Assembly: GCA_964586815.1 (NCBI GenBank)
Contig: CAZPIB010000004.1
Coordinates: forward strand, 1 to 35,781
From: CAWUJK01 sp964586815
Lineage (GTDB): Bacteria > Patescibacteriota > Gracilibacteria > BD1-5 > UBA6164
DNA length: 35,781 nt
Reading direction: 5' to 3'
Of the stretch, positions 1 to 9,328 are shown piece after piece; positions within the stretch are counted from its first letter, which is position 1, and the number at the start of each line of letters is the position of its first letter. Both the position numbers and the translations under genes were made by a program. Below the pieces are notes generated by a model that was not told the origin of the DNA, did not search any database, and saw only the letters and a list, made by a program, of their open reading frames with translations.

Positions 1-333
1 CCAAACATAACCACTTCAAAAAGTTCATCTACTTCAATCTCTAACAATTTTTAATCACTCCATTTTTTTTGCAGAATTTTTATTCATGTCAACAGTATCA
101 AAACAAAAAAAATCATTATGTTTATCTATTTTTCATATAAGTTTAACCATTATTTTCTCAATTTTTTTAGGTAAATTGATCCATTCTATTTTTCATAAAT
201 GATTTGTATAATATTTTCTTAATTTTTTACTTCATTTTTTCAAAGTATTTCATAATTGACTTAAAACAGGTGTTTTATATTCAATTAAATTATCTAAAAT
301 AGTACTAAAAAACTTTTTCTCAACTTTTCACAT
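1..333 (-). CDS. DDE transposase, N-terminal part (runs off left edge)
   Basis: The reading frame starts at the ATG at 333 and is still open at base 1, giving the first 111 residues with UGA read as Gly. It begins MGKVEKKFFSTILDNLIEY. At about residue 83 there is an acidic motif FDTVDMNKNSAKKMEGL followed by VRDGSRGTFGSGY. This resembles the first catalytic Asp region of IS4-like DDE transposases, whose pattern is D-x-T-D-(I/M)-x-K-x-x-A-K-K-M-E followed by V-x-D-G-S. Several conserved glycines, including the one in DGS, are UGA, so the element is adapted to the host code. The remaining catalytic residues lie outside the window. The in-frame TAA at 415-417 limits the frame upstream, and the ATG at 333 is the only ATG start. 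The family call is from motif memory, so the exact IS family is open. Confidence 0.72.
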
Positions 334-423
334 TCTAAAAGTTATAGATTTTTTTACATTTACCAGAGTGTGTTTTAAAATATCAATTTGTGATGTTTTT
401 AAATTAGAAAAAAATTAAGTATT
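1..423 (-). mobile_element. Probable insertion sequence, one end only
   Basis: The transposase fragment at 1-333 implies an insertion sequence whose right-hand end lies somewhere in 334-423, just below the stop codon of the neighbouring gene. I could not identify a terminal inverted repeat because the other end is outside the window. The boundary given is the next gene's stop, not an observed element end. Confidence 0.35.
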
Positions 424-1674
424 TTAATAATTTATTCTTTTATTCCTTCTTTCTCTCTCTTTTATTTCTTTATTTTTTTTATTCTTTCTTTTTTTATTTT
501 TATTATAAACACTTATTCTTTTTTTATATGGTGTAGTTACTTTTGGTTTTCTATAATCCTTTACTTCAAAATTATTTTTTTGTTTATGTCAGATTTTATT
601 TAAAAATTTCTTAGTTATAAAAAATTCTACAAAAAATATATATTTTCATTCTTTTGAAAAATTTATCTTAAATATATTTGTTTCTTTATTATAAGAATAA
701 TTTATTTCTCATTGTTTTAACTTTATACTTTTTAACCTACTATTAGGATTATAATTATGATGAAGATTAATATCTTTTATATTTTTCATAAAATACTTAA
801 CTACATCTGGATAACTACTAGAAATTAGCTTTAATAATGAGTAATTATCTTTTTTTTGTTTAGAGTTGTATCAAATTTTATCAAGAATATTTGTTTTTTC
901 TGGATCTTGTATATAAGAAATATATGCTTTATTAAATGGGTTATCTCCATTATGTGAATTATTAAATTTTATATTACCATTTTTAATAGAAAGTAAAGTT
1001 ACCAAGTCAGGAATATCTTCTTTTTTGAAATTTTCATCATTTAAGTCAGTTGAAGGACCTATTGGTTTATCTAAAGAATCAGATACTTTTATTAAAGACT
1101 TTCTTTTTTTGTCAACATAAACATTTACTCAAGTAGTTAACTGAACTCACATTTTTATTTTAATTCCATCTTTTTTATAATCTATAATAAAATCAAGTTT
1201 TTTTTCTTCAAAGTCACTTTTTGATTTCCATATTTCTAAATTTTTATTAGTAGAGTATTTTTTTATAGCATATATTAAAAACCTTTCTACAGCTTGTCAT
1301 CATACCCTCATTTCTTCTGATATTTTTTCAGAAATTGTTTTATGTGTCATAAAATGACATTTTCCATAGATTGAATCAATAATATTAAATATATGTTGTC
1401 ATATTATTTTTACCTCCTTTTGTACTTCTTCTGTTAATTCTTGTCCTTTTATAAAACTTATAAAGTTTTTTTTAGTTTTTTTACTAACCATTCAAAAAAC
1501 TTCTGCCTCTAAAGGTGTCAATTTTCAAGCTGGATCATTTGTAGGATTTAAAATTTGGTTTACTAAATCAATTAATTTTTCCTGTTGCTGCTCAAATTCT
1601 TGTTTATTATATCTTCATTTTTTTAACCCATCAAGTATAATTTTTTTTAATTTTAATTCTCCATCTTTATTCAT
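424..1674 (-). CDS. Unrecognised basic protein, 416 aa
   Basis: With UGA as Gly this is one uninterrupted frame from ATG (1674-1672) to TAA (426-424). I do not recognise the family. Residues 1-140 look helical and charged. Around residues 170-190 there is a strand-rich segment, KKLDFIIDY followed by KIKMGVQLTTGVN. This arrangement of an Asp on one strand and a hydrophobic-x-Q-x-T on the next resembles the core of some PD-(D/E)XK nuclease-like proteins, but the expected catalytic Lys is replaced (QLT), so I do not assign it. The last 50 residues are a Lys/Arg tail ending RRNKRINYY, suggesting nucleic-acid binding. It lies next to the transposase fragment on the same strand, so it may be IS cargo or accessory DNA. 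A TATAAT (1706-1701) precedes it. Confidence 0.7.
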
Positions 1675-1820
1675 ATATTTATCAGCTTAATTATATATTA
1701 ATTATAATTTAGCATATTTTTTGATTAAAAACAATAATTTAAAAAAAATTAGATATTTTTTTTAAAAAAGTAATTTCTTCAATATTTTAAAGGTAAAAAA
1801 AAAGTTTTAAACATTTTTTT

Positions 1821-1832
1821 AACAGAACTGTT
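1821..1832. promoter_or_regulatory. 12-bp dyad upstream of nrdB, possible operator
   Basis: AACAG-AA-CTGTT is a perfect short inverted repeat about 20 bp upstream of the putative nrdB -35 element. It does not match the NrdR box pattern or the GAAC-N4-GTTC SOS box. Short dyads are common by chance in AT-rich DNA, so the regulatory role is only a suggestion. Confidence 0.2.
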
Positions 1833-1851
1833 CAATTTTTTATAGCAATAT

Positions 1852-1881
1852 TTGTAAATATTATTATATTCTTTTTAAGAT
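1852..1881 (+). promoter_or_regulatory. Possible nrdB promoter
   Basis: TTGTAA (1852-1857) and TAAGAT (1876-1881) are separated by 18 bp. Transcription would start about 18 bases before the nrdB ATG. Neither hexamer is a perfect match, and such matches are frequent at this base composition. Confidence 0.3.
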
Positions 1882-1905
1882 AAATATTTTATATAAATAT
1901 AAAAA

Positions 1906-3180
1906 ATGAATATTAAAAAAATAAAAAAAAGAACTGGTGAATTGATGGATTATGATATAGAAAAAATTACTAAAGCATTAGAAAAATGAATGGCTTCTAT
2001 AAATCATGAAAATTTAGATGATGCACAAAAAGTAGCAAAAAAAGTAGATAAAAAATTAGCTAAATTTGTAAAAGCACATAATTGATTTATTCCAGATGTA
2101 GAAGATATACAAGATATTGTAGAATTAGAATTAATGAGAAGCTGACTTCATAGTGTTGCAAAAGAATACATTCTATATAGACAAAGAAGAATAGATGAAA
2201 GAAGAAGATGTATTTTTACTGAAAGAATTAATTTAAAACCTTATGAATATCCAGAAATTTTGGAATATGTAGATGCAATAAGACATTCTTATTGGGTTCA
2301 TACTGAATTTTCATTTACTTCAGATATTCATGATTTTAAGATAAATGTTACTCCTGAAGAAAGAAATGCATTGCAAAATGCTATGCTTGCAATTGCTCAA
2401 ATAGAAGTTTCAGTTAAAACTTTTTGGGGGGATATTTATAAAAAATTACCTAAACCAGAAATTGGTTCTGTAGGTCAAACTTTTGCAGAATCAGAAGTTA
2501 GACATATGGATGCATATTCTCATTTACTTGAAATATTAGGTTTAAATGCAGATTTTGAAAGAATAAAAGATATACCAGTTATTGATGAGAGAGTTAATTA
2601 TTTACAAAGAGCAGTTAAAAATGTAAAAAGTGAAAGTAACAGAGAATACTCTCAATCAATATTATTATTTTCATTATTTATAGAACATGTTTCTTTGTTT
2701 TCACAATTTCTGATAATTATGGCATTCAATAAACATAAAAATATTTTTAAAGGTATTTCAAATGTTGTTGAAGCTACTTCAAAAGAAGAACAAATACATT
2801 GATTATTTTGAATAGAATTAATAAATATAATAAAAGAAGAAAATCCTAGTTGGTTTGATGAAGCTCATGCTGAAATGGTAAAAAAAGCTTGTATTGAGGC
2901 TTATGAATCAGAATCAAAAGTTATAGATTGGATTTTTGAAAAATGAGAACTAGATTTTATGCCAAAAGATGTTATTAAAGAATTTATAAAAAATAGATTT
3001 AATAACTCTATGGATTCTATAGGATTAAAAAAAATATTTTTTACAGATGAAAAACTTTTAGAACAAACAGATTGGTTTGATGAAGAAATAATGTCTACCA
3101 AACACTGAGATTTTTTCGTTAAAAGATCTGTAAACTATAATAAAAGAAGTAAATCAATTACTTCTGATGATTTATTTTAA
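1906..3180 (+). CDS. nrdB: Ribonucleotide reductase class I, beta subunit with fused N-terminal ATP-cone
   Basis: The 424-aa product is the radical-generating beta subunit that works with NrdA to make deoxyribonucleotides. Residues 3-93 form an ATP-cone (KKRTGELMDYDIEKI...), the allosteric dATP/ATP sensor that is usually on NrdA. The ferritin-like domain follows. The metal ligands are visible as E167, E197-V-R-H200, E260 and E295-Q-I-H298. The radical Tyr is Y204, four residues after H200 as in E. coli Y122, so this is a tyrosyl-radical type enzyme rather than the Phe type. Only part of the protein is readable in the standard code; UGA-Gly codons flank that part. nrdA follows after 23 nt and a flavodoxin after that, so they are probably co-transcribed. 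The start is the first ATG in frame, with an A-rich leader and no Shine-Dalgarno. ATP-cones fused to NrdB are known but uncommon; overall activity control presumably acts through beta. Confidence 0.95.
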
Positions 3181-3203
3181 TTAAAAATTAATATTAAAAA
3201 AGT

Positions 3204-4874
3204 ATGGAATGGCTTAATGAGTACTCAAGAAAATTTCTTGATAATGGTTATTTAATAAATGGACAATCTGCAGAAGATAGAATTAGAGCAATGACTGATG
3301 AGGCTGAAAAAATTCTTAAAAAACCAGGTTTTTCAGATAAAATGTATGAATATTCTAAAAAATGATTTTATAGTTTTTCTTCTCCTGTTTGGTCAAATTT
3401 TGGTTTAGATAGAGGTTTTCCTATATCTTGTTTTGGGTCATATGTTTGAGATAGTATGGCAAATATATTATATACTACAGCAGAAGTTTGAATGATGAGT
3501 AAATATGGATGATGAACAGGTGGATTTTTTTGAGATGTAAGACCTAGATGATCAATAATAAAAGATAATGGTGTTTCAGCTTGAGCTGTTCATTTTATGC
3601 AACTTTTTGATAAAAATATTGATATTGTTTCTCAATGAGCTGTAAGAAGATGAAGTTTTGTTGCTTATTTACCACTTGAACATTCTGATATAGAAGAATT
3701 TTTAGAAATTTGAAAAGAATGAAATCCAATCCAAAGAATTACAACTGGAGTAACTGTTTGAGATAAATGGTTAGAAGAAATGAAAGCTGGTGATACTAAA
3801 AAAAGAGCTATTTGGGCAAAAGTAATTCAATCAAGATGAGAAATGGGATATCCATATATTTTCTTTACAGATAATGTTAATAATAATGCTGCCAATGTTT
3901 ATAAAGATAAAAAAATGAAAATTAATGCTAGTAATCTTTGTGCAGAAATAGCACTTCCTACTAATATTAAAGAATCATTTGTTTGTTGTCTTGGATCTAT
4001 GAATATAAAAGAATATGATAACTGGAAAGATACAGATGCTGTTGAAATAATGGTATATTTTTTAGATGCAGTTATGCAAGAATTTATAGATAAACTAGAA
4101 ATTTTAAGAGATTCTAGTGATGAAGATAAAAATTTAGCTTTTAGTTTTATGAAAAGATCATATAATTTTGCTAAAAATCACAGAGCTTTAGGTTTAGGTG
4201 CTTTAGGTTATCATTCATACTTACAATCAAAAATGATTGCTTTTGAATCTAGTGAAGCTGTAGAATTGAATAAAGAAATTTTTAAGCTTATTCAAGAAAA
4301 ATCATATAAGGCCTCAGAAGATTTAGCAAAAGAGTATTGAGAAGCTCCACTTTTGAAATGATATGGAAGAAGAAATTCTACTCTAAATTCTATTGCTCCA
4401 AATACTTCTTCAGCATTTATTTTGTGACAAGTTTCTCAAAGTATAGAACCTTGGTGGTCAAATTCTTATGTAAAAGATTTAGCTAAAATGAAAGTAACAA
4501 TTAAAAATAAAGATCTTGAAAAACTTTTAGAACAAAAAGGTCATAACTCTAGAGAAATTTGGTTAAGTATTAGAGATAGAGATGGTTCAGTACAACATTT
4601 AGAATTTTTATCTAAGCAAGAAAAAGATGTATTTAAAACTTTTTCAGAAATAAATCAATATGCAATTATTGATCAAGCATCAGATAGACAAAAATATACA
4701 GATCAATCTCAATCATTAAATCTAATGATTCATCCAGATACTTCTGCAAAAGATATAAATGCTCTTTATATGGATGCTTGGAAACAAGGTATAAAAACTC
4801 TTTATTATCAACACTCAAAATCAGCAGCTCAAGAGCTTAGTAGAAAAATAAGCTGTGTTGGTTGTGAGGCTTAA
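3204..4874 (+). CDS. nrdA: Ribonucleotide reductase class I, alpha subunit
   Basis: This 556-aa catalytic subunit reduces ribonucleoside diphosphates. Active-site residues are visible: C76 (PISCFGSY) and C262 (SFVCCLGSMN) form the redox pair; N244-L-C246-A-E248 matches the E. coli N437/C439/E441 triad; Y534-Y535 (LYYQHS) carry the radical path; and the tail C551-V-G-C554 is the CxxC that is re-reduced by a thiol donor. The protein begins MEWLNEYSRKFLDNGYL and lacks an ATP-cone, which is on the partner NrdB instead. It is shorter than E. coli NrdA (about 760 aa), largely because the cone is absent. UGA codes many glycines here, but the 498-bp stretch from 3843 contains none. The gene sits 23 nt after nrdB and 25 nt before a flavodoxin gene in what looks like one operon. 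Confidence 0.95.
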
Positions 4875-4899
4875 TTATTTAAAATATAAAAAAATAAGT

Positions 4900-5340
4900 A
4901 TGAGAATATTAATAATTTTTGGCTCTACAACTGGAAATAATGAACTAATGTGAGAAGAAATAAAAAGTTATTTAGAAGAAGATGAAAAAAATAATATTAT
5001 AATTGGTTCTTGAGCTCTATTTAAAGCTAATGATTTAAAAGATTATGATATGACTTTTATATGAGCTTCAACTTGGTGAGATGGAGATATTCAAGATGAT
5101 ATGATTGAATTAGTAGAAGAAATAGAGAGTTCAGATTTATCTGGAGTAAAAGCTTGTGTTTATGCAAATTGAATGAAAGAATTTCCACTTTTTTGTGAAG
5201 CTGGAAAAAAAATTAAATCAGCTTTATTAAAATCAGGAGCAACTATTATTTGAGATACTTTTGAGATAGATTGAGATGTATATGAAAAATTTGAGCAATT
5301 AAAAATTTGGGTGTGAGAGAATGTAGGTAATTTAAAATAA
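4900..5340 (+). CDS. Flavodoxin
   Basis: The 146-aa product starts MRILIIFGSTTGNNELMGEE, with the classical FMN phosphate-binding loop (S/T-x-T-G-N) after the first strand. Further on are ASTWGDGDIQDDM, the FMN-ring loop with Trp and the acidic G-D-G-(D/E) stretch, and CVYANGMKEFPLFCEAG. Length and order are those of a short-chain flavodoxin. It is a cytosolic one-electron carrier. Its position 25 nt behind nrdA suggests it serves ribonucleotide reductase, either in cofactor assembly as NrdI does for NrdB or in general reduction; canonical NrdI is a divergent flavodoxin, and this one looks more like ordinary flavodoxin. It ends one base before the convergent cNMP-binding gene. Confidence 0.88.
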
Positions 5341-5341
5341 A

Positions 5342-6181
5342 TTAATAATTTTTAATATATTCTTTATTTTTTTGTTCTTGTAATATTTCTTTTTGTTTCA
5401 GAACTCAAGCTAGGGAAGTAGACATTGTTAAAAGAATTTTTATTTCATTTTCTGAAAAATCTGTTTTATTTTTTATAAAAATTAAATATCAATAATTTTT
5501 ATCTCATATTTGAAGTTTTTGAGTGTATGAATATTTTCATTTTGTTTTTAGATTAAGTAATTCTAATTTATTATCTGTAATTTTTAATACTTCATTTTGC
5601 ATAACTCATTTTTTACTTGTTTTATATTTTATAGTTATATACTCTTTTAAAACTGGATTTTCTTCAAGATAAATTATTTCTTGATCAGTATTTGTAATTA
5701 ATTTTATTTTTTCTATTAATTCAAAAATAGTTTTATATGAAAAATCTTTTAACTTAATTATTTCTTCTGAAATTATATAATTTGAAGTAATTAAATTATT
5801 CGAGATATTGAGCCTTTTATTTGATAAATATATTATATATTTTAATAGACTAAAGGCTTGCTTGGACTGCATTTTAGCAAAAAATTCTATATTATCTGCT
5901 TTTATAAATAGTATTTCAGATTTTCTTTTTGCTCTTATATTTACTTGTTTTTTTTCATTTTGATTTAAGCTAGCTTCTCAAAATACTTCATGTTTATTTA
6001 AAGTTGCTAATAATTTTACTTCATTCTTTTTAGATGAGGTATATTTTTCTACTATTAATTCTCATATTAAGATTATATAAATATTTTCATCAAAATCTCA
6101 CTCATAAAATAAATACTCTCATTTTTCAAGAGTTTTTTGTTTAAAATAAGGGGATTTTTGTAATATTTTTATATCTAACAT
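5342..6181 (-). CDS. Cyclic-nucleotide-binding plus GAF-like protein
   Basis: This 279-aa protein lies 13 nt downstream of a pilT-like gene, probably in one operon. Residues 1-105 form a Crp-type cNMP-binding fold: GEYLFYEGDFDENIYIILIG, then VFGEASL, then a strand ending EILFIK. The phosphate-binding cassette keeps FGE-x-x-L, but the canonical Arg (R in PRAAT) aligns with Lys, so ligand choice or affinity may differ. Residues about 130-270 look like a GAF domain, with LQIGDKNYGYLIFIKN, DFSENEIKILLTMSTSLAG and a final helix. There is no helix-turn-helix, so it is not a Crp-type transcription factor. I infer a signalling role for the neighbouring pilus motor. The binding partner and ligand are not shown by the sequence. 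Confidence 0.75.
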
Positions 6182-6194
6182 ATTTTTTATTTTT

Positions 6195-7295
6195 TTATTT
6201 TCAAAACATCATTTCTATACTTTCTTTATCTCTTGAATAAGAATTTAAAGTTTCTTTAGAGATAATTGCTTTTTTATAAAGTGCAATTAAATACTTATCC
6301 ATAAGAATCATTCATTTATCTTTTCATACTTCAAGTACTGAATATAATTGATGTGTTTTTCCAGTTATAATTAAGTTCTTAACAGCATCATCAGATATAA
6401 GAATTTCCCTTGCTGCTACTTTTGCTTTTTTATCTATTCTTGGTAATAATCTTTGAGAAATTATTCCTGATAAACTCATTGCTAGTTGCATTCTAATTTG
6501 TTTTTGTTGTCCAGAAGGAAAAATATCAACTATTCTATCAACAGTTTGAACTGAGTCATTTGTATGTAGGGTAGAGAGAACCAAATGTCCAGTTTCAGCT
6601 AAAGTTATAGCTGCTTTTATGGTTTCTGGATCTCTCATTTCTCAGATCATAATGACATCAGGATCCTCTCTTAGACTTGCTCTAATTGCTTTTGCAAAAT
6701 TTTTTGTATGACTTCATACTTCTCTTTGATTGATTAAAGATTTTTTAGATTTATAAACAAATTCTACAGGGTCTTCTATGGTAATTATATGTTTTGCATA
6801 GTTTATATTTATGTAATCTATCATTGCTGCTAGATTTGTAGATTTTCAAGAACCAGTTGGTCATGTTACAAGAATTAAACCTTTACCAGAATCACAAAGT
6901 TTTTTTACTTGTTCTCAAAGACCAAGCTCATCAAGACTTGGAATTTTATTTGGAATTGCTCTCATAGCAATTGAATAACCTTCAGTATCTATATAACAAT
7001 TTACTCTATATCTATTTCAATTTTTTATGGAATATGATACATCAAGCTCTAATTCAAGCTGAAATTTTTCATATCATCTTTCTCAAGCTAAAACATAAAT
7101 AATTGATTTTATACTTGATAGGCTCATTTTAGGAATTTCTAATTCTTTTTCTCAAACAATTATTTTATTTAAATCAGAAATTTCTCAGGATTCATCTCTA
7201 ATCTTGACTAAATTATTTGTATTTATATGAATATCAGAATATCATTTTTCTGAAGAATAAAATAAAATATTATCTATTAATTCTTTACTTGTCAT
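6195..7295 (-). CDS. pilT: PilT-like type IV pilus retraction ATPase (copy 1)
   Basis: The 366-aa product is a hexameric secretion/pilus ATPase of the PilT/PilU group, acting at the inner face of the membrane to depolymerise pili. The N-terminal PAS-like domain (residues 1-110) precedes the RecA core: Walker A GPTGSGKST (145-153), Asp box IEDPVEF, AIRASLREDPD, Walker B DVIMIGEMRD (213-222), and the His box STLHTND. Three conserved glycines of these motifs are UGA. Length fits PilT (about 345-370 aa). It starts at 7295 downstream of a hairpin terminator that ends the methyltransferase gene, so it likely has its own promoter. The cNMP-binding/GAF gene follows it. No PilB, PilC or PilM lies in the window. 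Confidence 0.92.
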
Positions 7296-7354
7296 AATTA
7301 TTTTATAAAAATATATATTTATATATAATATATCATATATAATATAAAAAAACA

Positions 7355-7385
7355 AAAAAAAGAATTATTAAATAATTCTTTTTTT
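7355..7385 (-). terminator. Hairpin terminator after the methyltransferase gene
   Basis: AAAAAAAGAATTATT at 7355-7369 and AATAATTCTTTTTTT at 7371-7385 are exact reverse complements with one base between them. Read leftward, the hairpin follows the methyltransferase stop at 7404 by 18 bases and ends in a U-tract. Confidence 0.7.
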
Positions 7386-7403
7386 ATATATTTTTAATAA
7401 AAC

Positions 7404-8876
7404 TTATTTTACTAAGCTTACAATAATCTCAATATGATGAGTATGAGGAAACATATCCATTGCTTTTATTTTTTCAATTTTATAGTTTGAATTTTCTAAA
7501 ATATACTCTAAATCTCTAGCTAAAGTACTAGGATTACAACTTACATAAATTATTTGATTTGTATCAAATTTCAAAATATTTGGTAAAGCCTTTGGATTCA
7601 TTCAGGCTCTAGATGGATCTATAATTAATAAATCTGCTGTTTTTCAAGCACTTAAATAATTAGCTAAAAAATCTTCAACTTTTGCATTTACAAATTCTAT
7701 GTTATCTAATTTATTTAATTTAGCATTAGTTTTTCAATCTTCTGATGAAGATTTAACTAATTCTACTGAAATTACATTTTTAGCTCAATATTTTGCAAAA
7801 ATCATTCAAATTGTCCCAGTTCCACCATATAAATCTAAGATAGTAAAATCTTTTAATTTATCTTTTTTAGCAAAATCTAAAACTAATTCATATAGTTTAT
7901 TTGCTCAAGAACTATTTGTTTGAAAAAATGAAGTAGGGGAAATATTAAAAGATAAATCCATTAGATTTTCTACAATAGTTTTTTTTCAATAAATTAATTC
8001 TAAATCTCAAATACAAGTATCAGATTTATTTATATTATGAGAAAAATATATTGATTTTATTTGTGAGTATTCTTTAGTTAGAGAAATTAAAAAATCTTTT
8101 ATAATTAATAATTTTTCAGATTTATCTAAATTTGGTTTATTGTCAAAATAATTTGGATTAAATGATAATAAAAGCATTATTTCATTAGCAAAGTGAGTTG
8201 CTCTAATTAAAATATGTCTAAAAAATCCTTTTTGATTATATTGATCATAAACAGGAAGTCACAGAGTTTTACTAAAATCTTTTATCTTTTTATATATTTT
8301 ATTTTGTACTTCATCAATTAATATACATCAATCAAAATCTTGAATTTTTGAGAATTCTCATTTTTTATGAAATCATACATTAAAATGTTCTTGTTTATTA
8401 TAAGTTTCTGAAATAAATTTTCCAAAAGAAAATTCTACCTTATTTCTATATCAGTTTATTATAGGACTTGGTTCTATACTTTCATATTTATTTTCTATAT
8501 TTTCGCTATATTTTCAAAGATTTTTTAGAGCCTCTTTTACTTGATTTTCTTTTATTTCAAGCTGTTTTTCATACTTTATATTTACCCAGCTACATCATCC
8601 ACATTCTCAATATTTATTTTCTAAATTTATCTCCTCAAAGGGAGACTTTTTAATTATATCAACTATTTGAGTTTCTAAAAAAGCATTTTTTTTCTTTATA
8701 ACTTTTAGATTTACAATACTTTCCGGAATAGCTCCACCAGTTATAAATATAACTCTTCAGTTATAATCCGGATTTGAGTGAGATAATTTAGCAAAACCTT
8801 TTCATCAAAAAACCAATTTTTCCACAAAAATATTTTCTAAAATATCTCATTTTTTTATTCATATTTCTTGATTCAT
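7404..8876 (-). CDS. RumA/TrmA-family 5-methyluridine methyltransferase (RlmD-like)
   Basis: The 490-aa enzyme should methylate C5 of a uridine in 23S rRNA or tRNA using S-adenosylmethionine. An N-terminal TRAM-like RNA-binding region is followed by the cysteine cluster YGECGGCSW, which with a later Cys can bind a 4Fe-4S cluster. The SAM site is ILDLYGGTGTIGM, the substrate-binding Asp lies in LLIIDPSRAGMNPKAL, and the catalytic Cys is in YVSCNPSTLARDL. The end, HTHHIEIIVSLVK, is the usual family C-terminus. Only the last 65 residues survive in the standard code. The start ATG at 8876 follows the pilin-like gene by 5 nt, so both are probably co-transcribed. The exact target (U1939, U747 or tRNA U54) cannot be told from sequence. 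Confidence 0.9.
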
Positions 8877-8881
8877 TTTTT

Positions 8882-9250
8882 TTATTTAATAATAAACTCT
8901 TGCTTAATTTTCAGACTATCATTTTTTATTAATAAATCAAATGTATTATTTATAGTTCAAGAATATAAAAGTATATAGTCTATATTATTTAAACTAATTC
9001 AAGTCTGAGTACTTCCTGAAGAACAAGCTAATAAATTTAAGTAATATTTTTCTGTAATAACTGGATTTATATTTTTTAAACATTCTTGAAAACTTATAAA
9101 AAGAGAATTAGCTGTATTATGATTATTAGAATTATTAATTATTTTTTGGTTTTCAGAAATTAATTTAAAAACTCAAAATACTGATATACTCAGTATTATA
9201 GATGCTACAACTACTTCAATTATAGAGAATGCTTGTTTTGTTTTTTTCAT
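8882..9250 (-). CDS. Type IV pilin-like protein (prepilin N-terminus)
   Basis: This 122-aa protein starts MKKTKQAFSIIEVVVASIIL: a short basic leader, then A|F-S-x-x-E with Glu at mature position 5 and a hydrophobic helix. That is the class III signal peptide cleaved by prepilin peptidase, although the residue before the cleavage site is Ala rather than the usual Gly. The rest is short and Asn/Ser-rich with two cysteines (ECLKN and LACSSGS) that could pair, so it fits a minor pilin (PilV/PilE-like) or a competence pseudopilin. A TATAAT at 9263-9258 lies 7 nt from the ATG. The gene heads a leftward cluster that also includes a PilT-like ATPase. Confidence 0.75.
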
Positions 9251-9294
9251 AATTTATATTATATCTTTTTTTTCAAAATAAAAAAATTTTTATT

Positions 9295-9324
9295 TTGAAA
9301 ATATTAGAAATCAAGTAATATAAA
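9295..9324 (+). promoter_or_regulatory. Probable promoter of the DUF4012 gene
   Basis: TTGAAA (9295-9300) and TATAAA (9319-9324) are 18 bp apart. The ATG at 9329 lies only 4 bases after the -10 element, so a transcript from here would begin at about the start codon, meaning a leaderless mRNA. Confidence 0.4.
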
Positions 9325-9328
9325 TACT

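Larger units (their letters stand above)
1675..1905. other. Divergent intergenic region upstream of the RNR operon
   Basis: This 231-bp AT-rich gap separates the leftward unknown gene from the rightward nrdB. It should hold both promoters. Visible elements are a minus-strand TATAAT at 1706-1701, a 12-bp dyad AACAGAACTGTT at 1821-1832, and a possible nrdB promoter at 1852-1881. No RNA gene or reading frame is apparent. Confidence 0.5.

Noticed and set aside
2803..3180. nrdB and other genes as pseudogenes because of internal TGA
   Set aside because: TGA falls on conserved glycines and the frames continue with full motif content, so these are sense codons in this organism.
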